This document shows, piece after piece, positions 1 to 8,387 of a DNA stretch of 64,000 bases; position 1 is the stretch's first letter, and every line of letters starts with the position of its first letter. The notes below the pieces were generated by a model. It worked only from the letters and a program-made list of their open reading frames with translations, searched no databases and was not told where the DNA came from. A program made the position numbers and the translations under genes. Origin of the DNA: Scytonema sp. UIC 10036 (GTDB taxonomy: Bacteria > Cyanobacteriota > Cyanobacteriia > Cyanobacteriales > Nostocaceae); NCBI RefSeq assembly GCF_009725235.1, contig NZ_WJFC01000001.1, positions 1-64,000 of the forward strand, written 5' to 3'.

Positions 1-24
1 TCCCTACTCCTTACCCCCTACCCC

Positions 25-594
25 CTAAGACTGTGGTTTAGAAAGACGGTAAAGCAGCCAAATGGAAGAGACAAGCCCTGCAAAATGTGCTGTTACCGTG
101 TTGGTATTTGCTTGTACGACAAAGATATCTATAGGTTGGATAATTCGGTTGGGGTCAATTTGAGTGTATACTCCAACACCAAATTGCGGCAATGTTAACG
201 ACTTGACAATCAGTGTACCAGCGATCGCTTGTGCTCCTAAAAGAGTTAGCAGCATACCTGCTAGATGCACCACTAATGCAAACTGTAGGACTTGTACTGT
301 TTCAATTTTTCGAGGACGGTTGTTAGCGTTGGAAGAGTCCAATCCCCTACCAATTCTAGTGTAACGGAATGCTAAATAAATTCCTATACCTAAGGCAATG
401 AGTCCGGCAACTGCAAAAAAAGCACCAAATCCAGTTCCTGGATTATTGCTGTTGTTACCCCCCCTGCTAAAAACAATTGCACTTAGCAAAATCCCTGCTG
501 AGACAATGCCCAGCACTAACTGAGTCCAAAAGCTAATCCAACCTGTCAGGCGAAACGCTTGGGCGATCGCCCGGATTCCAGAGGTGTCTGACAT
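25..594 (-). CDS. DUF3611 family membrane protein
   Basis: Small integral membrane protein of the cyanobacteria-wide DUF3611 family; its function is unknown. About 189 residues when started at the ATG that gives MSDTSGIRAIAQAFRLTGW, the usual family beginning; an in-frame ATG 15 bases upstream would add MVMLS, which I consider less likely. Four hydrophobic segments are visible (around residues 17-42, 53-78, 100-130 and 165-182 of the shorter form). The second ends in an FRYTRIGR basic stretch. The gene runs toward the window edge and its operon context is not visible. No catalytic motif is seen. Family assignment rests on recognition of the conserved N-terminal block and the membrane pattern. 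Confidence 0.85.
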   Translation of the reverse strand: MSDTSGIRAIAQAFRLTGWISFWTQLVLGIVSAGILLSAIVFSRGGNNSNNPGTGFGAFFAVAGLIALGIGIYLAFRYTRIGRGLDSSNANNRPRKIETVQVLQFALVVHLAGMLLTLLGAQAIAGTLIVKSLTLPQFGVGVYTQIDPNRIIQPIDIFVVQANTNTVTAHFAGLVSSIWLLYRLSKPQS

Positions 595-1470
595 ACTTAA
601 CATCACCAATATCCTGGGCGCTTGTTCAATTTAACATGAACTTTCCCCAGTAGTTATACCCAGATATTGAAACCATTATGAAGGGATGGCAAAGCATTTC
701 CCTAACTTTTCACCTTTTTCTCAAAAGAAAAATGTTTATTACCGATTATCCTATGTTACAGTAAAAAATAATATTTTCAAAAATTTAGGGCACTGCTTTG
801 TTGTTTGGGACTCAAGCAGTAGCTTTCTTCGTGTTTCACAAGATTGCATTCATCTGCTGACAAATTAAAAACTTATAAGGCACAATTCGGGGTAAAAGTT
901 GCTAGGTAAGAAGCGCGATTTCTTTAGAAAGTCGTGCTTTTTGGGTATCAAACTGGCTGATATTGGCTTGTTTGGTATCTCCGTAACCCTGATATTTTTG
1001 TAGAATAACTATATAAAGAGATTGCGTACCCGAAACAAATTTAAGTGTATCTACTGTTTGTCAACCTTCTTTACTGAAAACTATATCTAATCTTTAGCAT
1101 TACCCCCGGATAATTACTGTCCGACAAAGTTTTGATTAAGTTATTCATCAAAAATGCATTTTCCCTTTAAAATTGCTTAGGCGGTATTTTATGCTTAAGC
1201 AGTTTTTACGCCATCTGCATCAACCTAAATCGAGGGCAGCTGTTATGCTGTTGTCGAATAGCTCCTCAATAAAACGCCAAAAGCTTGGGTAGGGGTATCC
1301 ACCTGTATACCTCTATAAATGGCGCATCCATCCTACGAATTATCACTTTTTGTTCTTTGGTATTACAGCCTAAGTACCACAATATTCTTAAAGTTTTCGG
1401 GGTAGCATCTCAGACACCCATGTGGGATTAGAAGCTTGACCCTTAGGCATTTTTTAGCCATTTACTAACC
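595..1470. other. Intergenic region without a convincing gene
   Basis: About 880 bases between two divergent genes. The only open frame (686-868, 60 codons) has no recognisable protein features and poor composition, so I do not call it. A strong terminator-like hairpin sits at 911-942. Position 1010-1018 contains a TATAAAG stretch that could be a -10 element. The rest is A+T-rich without visible structure beyond a short inverted repeat near 1179-1206. Confidence 0.5.
911..942 (+). terminator. Intrinsic terminator-like hairpin, plus-strand
   Basis: AAGCGCGATTTC pairs with GAAAGTCGTGCTT around a TTTA loop (twelve pairs including G-U), followed by a run of T to about 942. It lies on the plus strand where no confident upstream plus-strand gene exists, so it may end a short untranslated transcript or an antisense transcript starting near 610-700. 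Confidence 0.5.
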
Positions 1471-1833
1471 ATGAAACTTGAGGATATATATAAATTCTTT
1501 GAAAATCCTCCGCCAACGTATCTCTGTCAAGAATTAGCTATTTGCTACATCTTGTACGTTTTACTACAAGGAGAATCCTACGGAACAGAGTTGATCCAAC
1601 GGCTAGAAACCGAATATCCGACCTATAGGCTTTCTGATACTGTACTTTACAGTGCAATTAAGTTTCTTGAAGACCAGAAGGCAATTACTGGGTATTGGAA
1701 AAAACTTGAAGGACGCGGACGTCCAAGGAGAATGTATCAAGTTTCGCCAGAATGGCAATCGCAAGCTGCGAGTCTAGCTCGTTTATGGCACGAATACATA
1801 CATGAGAGGACAAATCAACTCGTTAGTAGTTAG
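1471..1833 (+). CDS. PadR-family winged-helix transcriptional regulator
   Basis: A 120-residue DNA-binding protein. Residues about 20-100 form the PadR winged helix: a helical block (CQELAICYILYVLLQGESYG), the typical GTELIQRLE segment, a recognition helix region (LSDTVLYSAIKFLEDQKAI) and a wing with GRGRPRRMYQVSP. The long second C-terminal helix seen in some PadR proteins is short here. It resembles the cyanobacterial Pex (period extender) clock-output repressor in size and fold, but I infer only family membership. It stands alone; the next gene is 145 bases downstream and encodes a thylakoid assembly protein. The effector and target genes are not apparent. Confidence 0.82.
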   Translation: MKLEDIYKFFENPPPTYLCQELAICYILYVLLQGESYGTELIQRLETEYPTYRLSDTVLYSAIKFLEDQKAITGYWKKLEGRGRPRRMYQVSPEWQSQAASLARLWHEYIHERTNQLVSS

Positions 1834-1978
1834 TAGAGAGTGGTTAGTAAGGGCGCAAGGCTCCGCGCCCGTACATTAGTAATACTAATCACAAAGAAGA
1901 CTGATATTATGTGACTTGCGCTTAGTTACTTGATAATGAATAAGTCCCCACCAACTTAAAAGTAACAATTACTGATTT

Positions 1979-2512
1979 ATGGATACTGCCATTCTGCCAT
2001 CCACCTTAGTGTTGACCTTACTATTATCTGTCGGGCTGTTTTTCTTTATTCGAGCTTCGACCAAAGACCGTATGGAAACAGCACACTTGGTTTCAGCGCA
2101 AGATGAAAATACTTTAATGCCTTTATTAAGGGATTACTTTCAATCGCGGTCTTACCGAGTGGCAGCGGTAGACCCCGAACACAACCAAGTGACTTTTGAA
2201 GGTTACGTTAGACCTAGCTGGTTTTTAGCTATATTTTTAACGCTTTTAGCGGCTATAGGTATTCTTTGCCTATCACTGGTTTTATCTTTTCTATTCCCCA
2301 ACCTCAACCGAGTTTTTCCTGCAATGGTAATGCTTTCACCTTTAAGCGGTACTTTTTACTGGAAAAGAGCTAAAAAACTTGAGAAGGTTTCGCTGAAACT
2401 GGACCAGACCAAGAGCAACGAATACTTCTCAAGTCAAATCACTGTAGTAGCTCACCGAGACGAACTCATTGAGCTTCAACGGGCATTAAATTTAAAAAAT
2501 TGCCAGTCGTAG
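1979..2512 (+). CDS. Cofactor assembly of complex C subunit B (CCB) family protein
   Basis: A 177-residue membrane protein of the CCB2/CCB4-type family found in cyanobacteria and plastids. Plant members help attach the c-prime haem of cytochrome b6. Visible: an N-terminal transmembrane segment (about 7-25), a soluble stretch with TLMPLLRDYFQSRSYRV, a YVRPSWFLAIFLT motif leading into a second hydrophobic hairpin (about 80-125), and a basic tail ending near LIELQRALNL. Chosen ATG is the first in frame. Function is from the family; the sequence itself shows only topology and conserved blocks. It would act in the thylakoid membrane. Confidence 0.72.
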   Translation: MDTAILPSTLVLTLLLSVGLFFFIRASTKDRMETAHLVSAQDENTLMPLLRDYFQSRSYRVAAVDPEHNQVTFEGYVRPSWFLAIFLTLLAAIGILCLSLVLSFLFPNLNRVFPAMVMLSPLSGTFYWKRAKKLEKVSLKLDQTKSNEYFSSQITVVAHRDELIELQRALNLKNCQS

Positions 2513-2905
2513 CTGTACACCAATGACTATCTGTAAAGAATGAGAGACGGACTTGTGACAACCCCATAAAAAAAGAACTTAGGAGAGGAGATAAAACGTT
2601 CTCCATGTCAAACATTCTCCCTGCATGCTGTTGGAAGAAGTGACACGCTCGTAAAGAGCACAATCTATGGTCTGCTGAAATCCAGAAACGTTCATCTTCC
2701 TCTCTCGTCTGCTCTTGCGTGCATAATCAACTCTTTAAGCAAACAGATAGTTTGATTCGAGTTGATTGTCCAAATTAGGCTTGCTCCTCACTGGCAAATG
2801 AGCCATATTCTTAAAAAAACATGAAAATTTTGAATATACCCAGCATTTTTGCCAGTTAATTGTTGTCATGAGTCCAACTCAAATCTTATGATAGCCATTG
2901 ATGGT
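2513..2905. other. Intergenic region, no gene seen
   Basis: About 390 bases between two converging genes. One small minus-strand frame overlaps the end of the upstream gene and looks like a shadow. No hairpin with a convincing T-run and no repeat family member was seen. Confidence 0.4.
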
Positions 2906-3223
2906 TCAGCGACTGGCAACAGCTACTGGTTCTTGACCTGGAGAAGGTTCTAACGTTCTCAGGCTGGGAAATAAGAAATGATTTTCTTCAACATACTGAG
3001 CACCAAACAGACCTTTCTCGGCCCAAAAGTAACGATCTGTGGTGTGTTCGTTTCGCTTTACGAGTAGCAACGCAGGTGGCAAGATTCCCTCAGCTTGAAT
3101 AAACCTTCTTGCTGCTGTCACAGGTTTCTCTTCGCCGCTTTCGATGCTATATTGAGGCACGTGTTCCAAAATTCGTCGCCCTTCTTGACGACGACGGCTC
3201 TTCCTTTTTCTTCTCCTTGCCAA
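2906..3223 (-). CDS. DUF3155 domain protein
   Basis: A 105-residue soluble, basic protein of a family conserved in cyanobacteria, with no known function. The N terminus is extremely basic (MARRRKRKSRRRQEGRR), followed by the conserved block ILEHVPQYSIESGEEKPVTA, then RRFIQAEGILPPALLLVKRNE and a less conserved C-terminal tail. The basic head suggests nucleic-acid or ribosome association, but that is inference. A GGAGGAAAG ribosome-binding sequence lies just upstream of the ATG on the minus strand, supporting the start. Confidence 0.85.
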   Translation of the reverse strand: MARRRKRKSRRRQEGRRILEHVPQYSIESGEEKPVTAARRFIQAEGILPPALLLVKRNEHTTDRYFWAEKGLFGAQYVEENHFLFPSLRTLEPSPGQEPVAVASR

Positions 3224-3537
3224 CCTTCTTTCCTCCTCTTGAAAGCTATAGATTATTGTAGTGATAGCTACAAAATCCGTCGTAATTATAAAAGTTCTAG
3301 TTCAAAATTTCAAGAGTTGTTAACCTTTTGATACAAGAAAGATAATTTCGTTAGTAACAGAAAATATACACTTAGTAAAAAGTGTACCCCCTTTGAACGA
3401 GCCAAGACAGGTTAGATTGAGTTAAGCTTTGTTAAAGAAAGGTTTTTCCCCAGTCCCTTTTCTTACCCTACCCCCTGTAAGGGAACTCTTGCATTGCCCC
3501 CCTACTAACTACCAACCACTAACCACTCACCAAAATC
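3224..3537. other. Divergent intergenic region
   Basis: About 310 bases separating divergent genes, so it should hold both promoters. The section 3445-3535 is C-rich low-complexity sequence (repeated CCCCTAC and ACTAACCAC words) of the kind scattered between genes in this window. No operator palindrome was recognised. Confidence 0.4.
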
Positions 3538-4959
3538 ATGTCAATGTCTACCAGTTCTGAGTTTGTTGCTCTATGCCGAGAGCAGATGGCACTGTTAGCC
3601 CAAGGGCTGGAAGCATCATTGAGTGTCGTTTATCTAACACAAGAATTGGTAGAGGCTTCAACGACACAAGAGGCGAAGCTAATTCCTGTGGTGTTTTACC
3701 CAGAGACAGCAGTGGAACACCAGCAAGATAATGCTTTAGCGTTGCCCATGTCTATTTCAATCCCCGATAAGGTTTCATATAGTTCAGCTTTGACTGTCAT
3801 CAACAGAATTCCCCATTCTTCTACGGACAAAGTCCGGAGTTTGGAAAAAACCAAAAAGAATCAGAAGTTATTGAAAGCAGCAGAAGAATTTCCAGCAACC
3901 ACACGAGAAACGTCAACAACTGAGGCATCAGAGTCTCATTCAAAAGAAGAATACTTTATAGGAGGCGACCAAATTGTCTTGCCTCTGATTAGTCAGGATA
4001 TGATGTTAGGGCTGCTAGTAACAGTTAGGGAAGATCGGGAATGGAATGAGCAGGAAAAGGGTGAAATTGAGCGCATCGCTCAAACACTATCTTTAGCTTG
4101 TGTTATAGACAGACAGAGGGCATGGTTGGAACAGCAGTTACACCAACAGCAAATCCTACAAGAAAAGCAGCAAGATTTGCTAGATAATTTACTCCACCAG
4201 CTACGCAATCCATTAACTGCATTGCGAACCTTTGGCAAACTGCTTCTCAAGCGGTTGCGTCCGGGAGATGTCAACCAAGAAGTGGCAAATAGCATAGTGC
4301 GAGAGAGCGATCGCCTTAAAGAATTGTTACAAAAATTTGATGAAGTTATCGATCTAACAGCAGAAGATTTGGGGTCAGTGGCGTTACCCTCAAAAGAAGT
4401 GTATGTCGAAGCCAACGTGCAAAAACAGCCAAAAGCGCCATTGTTACTACCTGGTACAGGAGAGAAAGAAACAGATTGTTCGATAGTGGATATTTTAGAA
4501 CCATTACTAGTTTCTGCTAGTGCAATGGCTCAAGAAAGAAATTTACAATTAGTAGTAGAAATTCCCCCTCATTTACCTAGAGTGCGTGTTAACCGCAAGT
4601 TACTAGAAGAAGTATTAAGCAATATTATTGATAATGCCTTGAAGTACACTCCATCTGGGGGCAAAATTTTGATCCAAGCTGGGCAAGAAAAGCCATCATT
4701 TCAAGGAATTGCTATTAGTGATACCGGACCTGGTATTCCCATCCAAGATTTGGAACATCTTGGTGAAAGGCATTATCGAGGAGTACAAGCCCAGACACAA
4801 ATTCCAGGGACAGGATTGGGATTATCAATTGCCAAACAACTCATAGAACAAATGCAGGGCGAAATCCAAGTTTTCAGCCCTGCGTTAAACTCCGCTATTA
4901 CATCCCTTAATGCACAAGGAACTACTGTTATTGTTTGGTTGCTAATGGCTAATGGCTAA
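3538..4959 (+). CDS. GAF-type sensor histidine kinase
   Basis: A 473-residue cytoplasmic histidine kinase without transmembrane segments. Residues about 1-200 form a degenerate GAF-like sensor region containing a low-complexity insert (about 95-145, rich in K, E, T and S). A short coiled coil (about 195-215, QLHQQQILQEKQQ) leads into the dimerisation/phosphoacceptor helix with His220 in LLHQLRNPLTALRTFGKLL. The ATPase domain shows the N box (EEVLSNIIDNALKYTP, about 357-372), G1 (SDTGPGIP) and G2 (GTGLGLSIAKQL). No response regulator is adjacent, so the partner is unknown. The combined GAF plus HQLRNPL H-box resembles the Hik2/chloroplast sensor kinase group, which I offer only as a possibility. 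Two ATGs occur at the start; the second is two codons in. Confidence 0.85.
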   Translation: MSMSTSSEFVALCREQMALLAQGLEASLSVVYLTQELVEASTTQEAKLIPVVFYPETAVEHQQDNALALPMSISIPDKVSYSSALTVINRIPHSSTDKVRSLEKTKKNQKLLKAAEEFPATTRETSTTEASESHSKEEYFIGGDQIVLPLISQDMMLGLLVTVREDREWNEQEKGEIERIAQTLSLACVIDRQRAWLEQQLHQQQILQEKQQDLLDNLLHQLRNPLTALRTFGKLLLKRLRPGDVNQEVANSIVRESDRLKELLQKFDEVIDLTAEDLGSVALPSKEVYVEANVQKQPKAPLLLPGTGEKETDCSIVDILEPLLVSASAMAQERNLQLVVEIPPHLPRVRVNRKLLEEVLSNIIDNALKYTPSGGKILIQAGQEKPSFQGIAISDTGPGIPIQDLEHLGERHYRGVQAQTQIPGTGLGLSIAKQLIEQMQGEIQVFSPALNSAITSLNAQGTTVIVWLLMANG

Positions 4960-4996
4960 TTGCTAATTGTCAGTTTTCCATGAGCCATGAGCTATT

Positions 4997-5134
4997 CAAT
5001 ACTTGTCGGTTAAGCCGAAAAATCCGAAAACACGTAGGTTGGGTTGAGGAACGAAACCCAACATTTACAGACATTTGTTGGATTTTCCCACGGGTTTACC
5101 CAACCTACAATTTCCGAGATCCCTTGCAGTATTG
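4997..5134 (+). repeat. MITE-like element, copy A
   Basis: A 138-base element with terminal inverted repeats: it starts CAATACTTGTCGGTTAAGCC and ends CCTTGCAGTATTG. Inside is the GTAGGTTGGGTTGAGG palindrome shared with other repeats here. It lies between two converging genes. The same ends recur at 21031, 42894 (inverted), 47881 and 62812. Confidence 0.75.
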
Positions 5135-5139
5135 ATGAG

Positions 5140-5215
5140 TCATTAACTAATAGCTAATTGTCAGCTTTCCATTAGCCATTAGCCATTAGCAATTAGCCAT
5201 TAGCCATTAGCTTAT
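5140..5215. repeat. Heptanucleotide tandem repeat
   Basis: Imperfect tandem array of the TTAGCCA unit (TAATGGC on the other strand), typical short tandemly repeated repetitive sequence of heterocystous cyanobacteria. A matching array in the opposite sense lies at about 4940-4975, so the two flank MITE copy A between converging genes. Confidence 0.75.
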
Positions 5216-6474
5216 CTAAGTGAAATCTGTAAATTTCTTTCTACAGTCATTTGCAGGTCGGTGTCTGGATCGATAACAACCAAGTCAACGCTCTTCTTAC
5301 CAAAGAATAGACCGAACAATCCACCAATTGCCGCACCACCTAGAACTTCTTCCGTAGCAATAGCGCGATCGCCAGTTACGGCTGAGACTGCAGCGGCTGC
5401 ACCTGCACCGAGGGCTGCATTTTTCACAATTGCTGTTGCGCTAGTTCCTTTCTTGATAGTTTCAGTCTTGCTAATCACCTCAGAAGTCGCGCTCAATTGA
5501 TACTCTTGACCGTTGGTAAGAACAAGTTTTTCAGCTACAAATTGAGAACCATTTTTTGCTGGTTTGAGTTTACCTACAACTTGGCTACCAGCAGGAATGA
5601 CTAAAGTTCCTCTGTCGGTCACTACGTTTTGCCCAACAGTGAGGGTTAAAGGTGCTGTTTCGTCTTTGGTAACAAGAATTTTTTCAGCCTTGTCGTACTT
5701 CACGGGAATCACAGTTCCTTCAGGAATGGTCACTGCTATAGGTTTGGGTGGAGTTGTGTTACCAATAGCTACGATATAGGGCGAGTTAAGAGCTGAAACT
5801 TGACCGGTGCTAACCAGCGCTTGATAGATAAAGGCTGCTACCTGTGCTCGTGTTGCCACTGCTTGTGGTTGTAGTGACCTTACGTTGGGATAATTCACTA
5901 CTAGGCGCTTCTCTGTCGCCGCAGCGATAGGAGTTCGAGCATAGCTAGCAATATCGTAAGCGTCGTTGTAGTACTGCAAGGTACTTTCAGTGCTGTTATT
6001 AGCAACATAGTCCAGACCGTTAGCCAGTGAAACCAGTACTTGCTGACGGGGGATATTTTGGTTAGGCTCAAAACGATTGCCGGGATAACCCGATAAGAAA
6101 CCCGTTGTATAGGCTTCATTAATTGCCATGTATGCCCAGTAATTGCTTGGCACATCATAAAATCGGACTACTTGCCGTTCTGCTGATTTTTGGAAAGCTT
6201 TACGGATCATAGCTGCAAACTGAGCGCGTGTAACTGCTTGATCTGGACGGAAAGTACCATCAGGAAATCCAGCAATGACGCCGCGCTGTGCTAGTTCTTG
6301 AATGAATTGTGATGCCCAGTAATTAGATGAAACGTCTGAAAAGCTTGTTTGAGCCAAAGAGGCTGTAGGTGTAATTAAAGGTGCGATTGTGCCTGCTGTA
6401 ATACCTAATGTCATGAATGCAGCACATCCAGCTTGCCAACGAGTATGACCAAACATTTTATTCTTGCTCCCCAA
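5212..6474 (-). CDS. SLH-domain exported protein with C-terminal glycine-zipper module
   Basis: A 420-residue envelope protein. Signal peptide about 1-41, ending ASLAQ. Three S-layer homology domains follow: FSDVSSNYWASQFI (about 45-95), FYDVPSNYWAYMAI (about 103-155) and a weaker third with YYNDAYDIASYA to AAFIYQAL (about 165-220). SLH domains bind peptidoglycan-linked polymers. The C-terminal half (about 245-420) has IPEGTVIPVKYDKAEKILVT, a beta-rich section, an Ala/Gly-rich hydrophobic hairpin (LGAGAAAAVSAVTG ... GGAAIGGLFGLFFG) and ends in an LVVIDPDTDLQMTV block. That half is clearly paralogous to the next minus-strand gene (6969-7652), which lacks SLH. Likely role: attachment or structural protein of the outer envelope. 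Confidence 0.85.
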   Translation of the reverse strand: MGSKNKMFGHTRWQAGCAAFMTLGITAGTIAPLITPTASLAQTSFSDVSSNYWASQFIQELAQRGVIAGFPDGTFRPDQAVTRAQFAAMIRKAFQKSAERQVVRFYDVPSNYWAYMAINEAYTTGFLSGYPGNRFEPNQNIPRQQVLVSLANGLDYVANNSTESTLQYYNDAYDIASYARTPIAAATEKRLVVNYPNVRSLQPQAVATRAQVAAFIYQALVSTGQVSALNSPYIVAIGNTTPPKPIAVTIPEGTVIPVKYDKAEKILVTKDETAPLTLTVGQNVVTDRGTLVIPAGSQVVGKLKPAKNGSQFVAEKLVLTNGQEYQLSATSEVISKTETIKKGTSATAIVKNAALGAGAAAAVSAVTGDRAIATEEVLGGAAIGGLFGLFFGKKSVDLVVIDPDTDLQMTVERNLQISLR

Positions 6475-6968
6475 CCTTTTTGGTTTTTCTGTTAGTTAAT
6501 AAGACAATTATTGATTTCAAAAGTTCCAATTTTTAGTTACCAGCTATGATTTATTATTTGTTAATTTGGTAGAATATACTGATAATTATCACCCATTAAT
6601 ATTCGTTTTTTACTGATAACTACTGACTGTTTTTCATCAGTTAATGACTAAGACGCTACCCTGACAAAATAGTTGCACAAAAATCAAACAAAATACTTAG
6701 ACAACTAGTGGTTCACGGGGGTCTTCATGTGGCGTACCATTAGCTTTTGTCTCAAATTATCTGCGGTAATGCATACCCTTCAATATTAGTGGGCTTTAGC
6801 CCTACCTACTGTTCACTGTAGTATAAATGAAGCCAAAGTTACTTCGTCTGAGTATAAGTACGGAAATTTTTAATAATGGCTATAAAAAAGTCAAGCGATC
6901 GCAAACCTCTACTAATGGTGCGATCGCATTTCTCATAATGACATTCACGGACTTAAATAGAGTTAAGT
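6475..6968. other. Intergenic region with paired HIP1 sites
   Basis: About 490 A+T-rich bases. Two HIP1 octamers near 6896 and 6922 are spaced 17 bases apart and can pair, giving a hairpin that might end the minus-strand gene at 6969-7652. A single open frame (6827-7012) overlaps this and is not convincing. Confidence 0.4.
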
Positions 6969-7652
6969 CTAGTAGTTGTTGTATCGGTCACTGCGAGATA
7001 ATTGCAAACTAGAACGCAGTGTCAAATCTAAATCACCTTCTTGGGGTTCAACAACAACAACTTCAGCTTCATTCTTCCGCAACAAAATGCTAGCTACAGC
7101 ACCCGCACCTGCACCAATAATAGGTTCTAAGGCTTCAATTCTGCGGTTACCCGTAAGCAGTGAAATGACACTAGCAGCACCTGCACCAATAGCAGCATCT
7201 TTGAGAATGTCGCCTGTCTTGGCTCCTTTCTTGATTTTTTCCGTTCTAGTAATTACTTGAGAAGTTGCATTTAAAGATTGGCGATTGCCGTTAGGGAAAA
7301 CCAACTCTTGTGCTTCAAATCGGCTACCTTTTCGATCTCTTCTGCTGGCTGGCTGCATTTGTCCAACAATTTCAGTGCCTTCTGCAATTATGATATTACC
7401 AGAGGGATCGACAAGATTTTTTGCTACCTTGAGAGTGATTGGAGCTTTCTCTTCAGACGTGACCAAAATTTTCTCTTTGTCGTAGGTAGTAGGAATCACA
7501 AATCCCGCAGGAATAGAAAAGTTTCGAGATTGTCCGCGTATTATCTGTGCATTAGCAGGAGCCAAAGCGAACATGGGTGCGATAGCACCTGTTGTAATAG
7601 CCATTGCCATCATTGCAGCGGCTCCAGATTTCCAATTAATAAAACGAGTCAT
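6969..7652 (-). CDS. Exported protein, paralogue of the SLH protein C-terminal module
   Basis: A 227-residue exported protein. Signal peptide about 1-36 (MAMAITTGAIAPMFALAPANAQ region). The mature part has the same order of blocks as the C-terminal half of the 5212-6474 product: IPAGFVIPTTYDKEKILVT, TLKVAKNLVDPSGNIII, GSRFEAQELVFPNGNRQSL, a TEKIKKG turn, an Ala/Gly-rich hydrophobic hairpin (AAIGAGAASVISLLTG ... IIGAGAGAVASILL) and a VVVVEPQEGDLDLTL end. It has no SLH domains. The two genes lie in the same direction 490 bases apart, consistent with duplication and gain or loss of the SLH part. Function unknown; the hydrophobic hairpin suggests membrane contact. Confidence 0.75.
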   Translation of the reverse strand: MTRFINWKSGAAAMMAMAITTGAIAPMFALAPANAQIIRGQSRNFSIPAGFVIPTTYDKEKILVTSEEKAPITLKVAKNLVDPSGNIIIAEGTEIVGQMQPASRRDRKGSRFEAQELVFPNGNRQSLNATSQVITRTEKIKKGAKTGDILKDAAIGAGAASVISLLTGNRRIEALEPIIGAGAGAVASILLRKNEAEVVVVEPQEGDLDLTLRSSLQLSRSDRYNNY

Positions 7653-8387
7653 AAAGCAGAGTCCTGTCGTGTCTTGTTAGTTTTTATGACGTACTGTTAC
7701 TGAGATTGTTTCTGACCTTTTTCCAGCCTATCTCTAGGAGTATTCCGAGGGTTAATTCACTATGACATGGGAAGAATGCCCAATTGTTCCACGTTATTCT
7801 TTTTGTAACGTTAAATTGTATAAACTAACAGTAACGAAAGACATAGATGACGTAATTTCTTTGAAACTGTTCCTACAGTGTTAAACGACGGATGTCTGAG
7901 AAGAATGAAGTTTACGTGACAAGCTAAAAGCACAACATGGCACGACAGAGGAACAAGACTTAATTCTCAATCCTTTGGATACTCTTGGGTTATTACAGGA
8001 TACAGTTTATGATGAAAATAACCAAGTTTGGTTTATCAGAGCGCCTAGTTCGATTCTGCCGATTGCTATGCTACTACTCCCGATCAAGAATGTTGGGTTT
8101 CGTTCCTCAACCCAACCTACACAAAATTTACTCCTCATCAAGAATGTTGGGTTTCGTTCCTCAACCCAACAAAGCTGAATCGTATTGCCCCTAAAGCCCC
8201 TTACAAATAATTCTATCAAGATAGCAAAAAGCTTTTGCCCGAGGGAAAAAACTGACTCATAATATTGTTAACATTCGTAAATTTGCTCTATTAGAGACTA
8301 GAAACATGATAATAACCTAGTTAAACTAACAAAGAGAGCATCTGTACTGCTTACTTCTTTAAAATAAGGTGTCGCGCTGAAGCCTCA
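7653..8387. other. Intergenic region with possible gene fragment
   Basis: About 735 bases. Bases about 7910-8060 read as a coherent fragment on the plus strand (KLKAQHGTTEEQDLILNPLD, then VYDENNQVWFIRAP) without a start codon; it is cut off by the palindromic repeats at 8092-8170. I cannot name the parent gene. The rest is A+T-rich and should contain the sbcC promoter. Confidence 0.35.
8092..8170 (-). repeat. Two copies of the GTTGGGTT palindromic repeat
   Basis: Two 25-base units reading GTTGGGTTTCGTTCCTCAAC then CCAAC, at 8092-8116 and 8146-8170, separated by 29 bases. Each can fold on itself. This repeat recurs about ten times in the window in both orientations. Confidence 0.8.

Noticed and set aside
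686..868. 60-codon plus-strand frame as a small gene
   Set aside because: No ribosome-binding site, no recognisable fold and A+T-driven composition.
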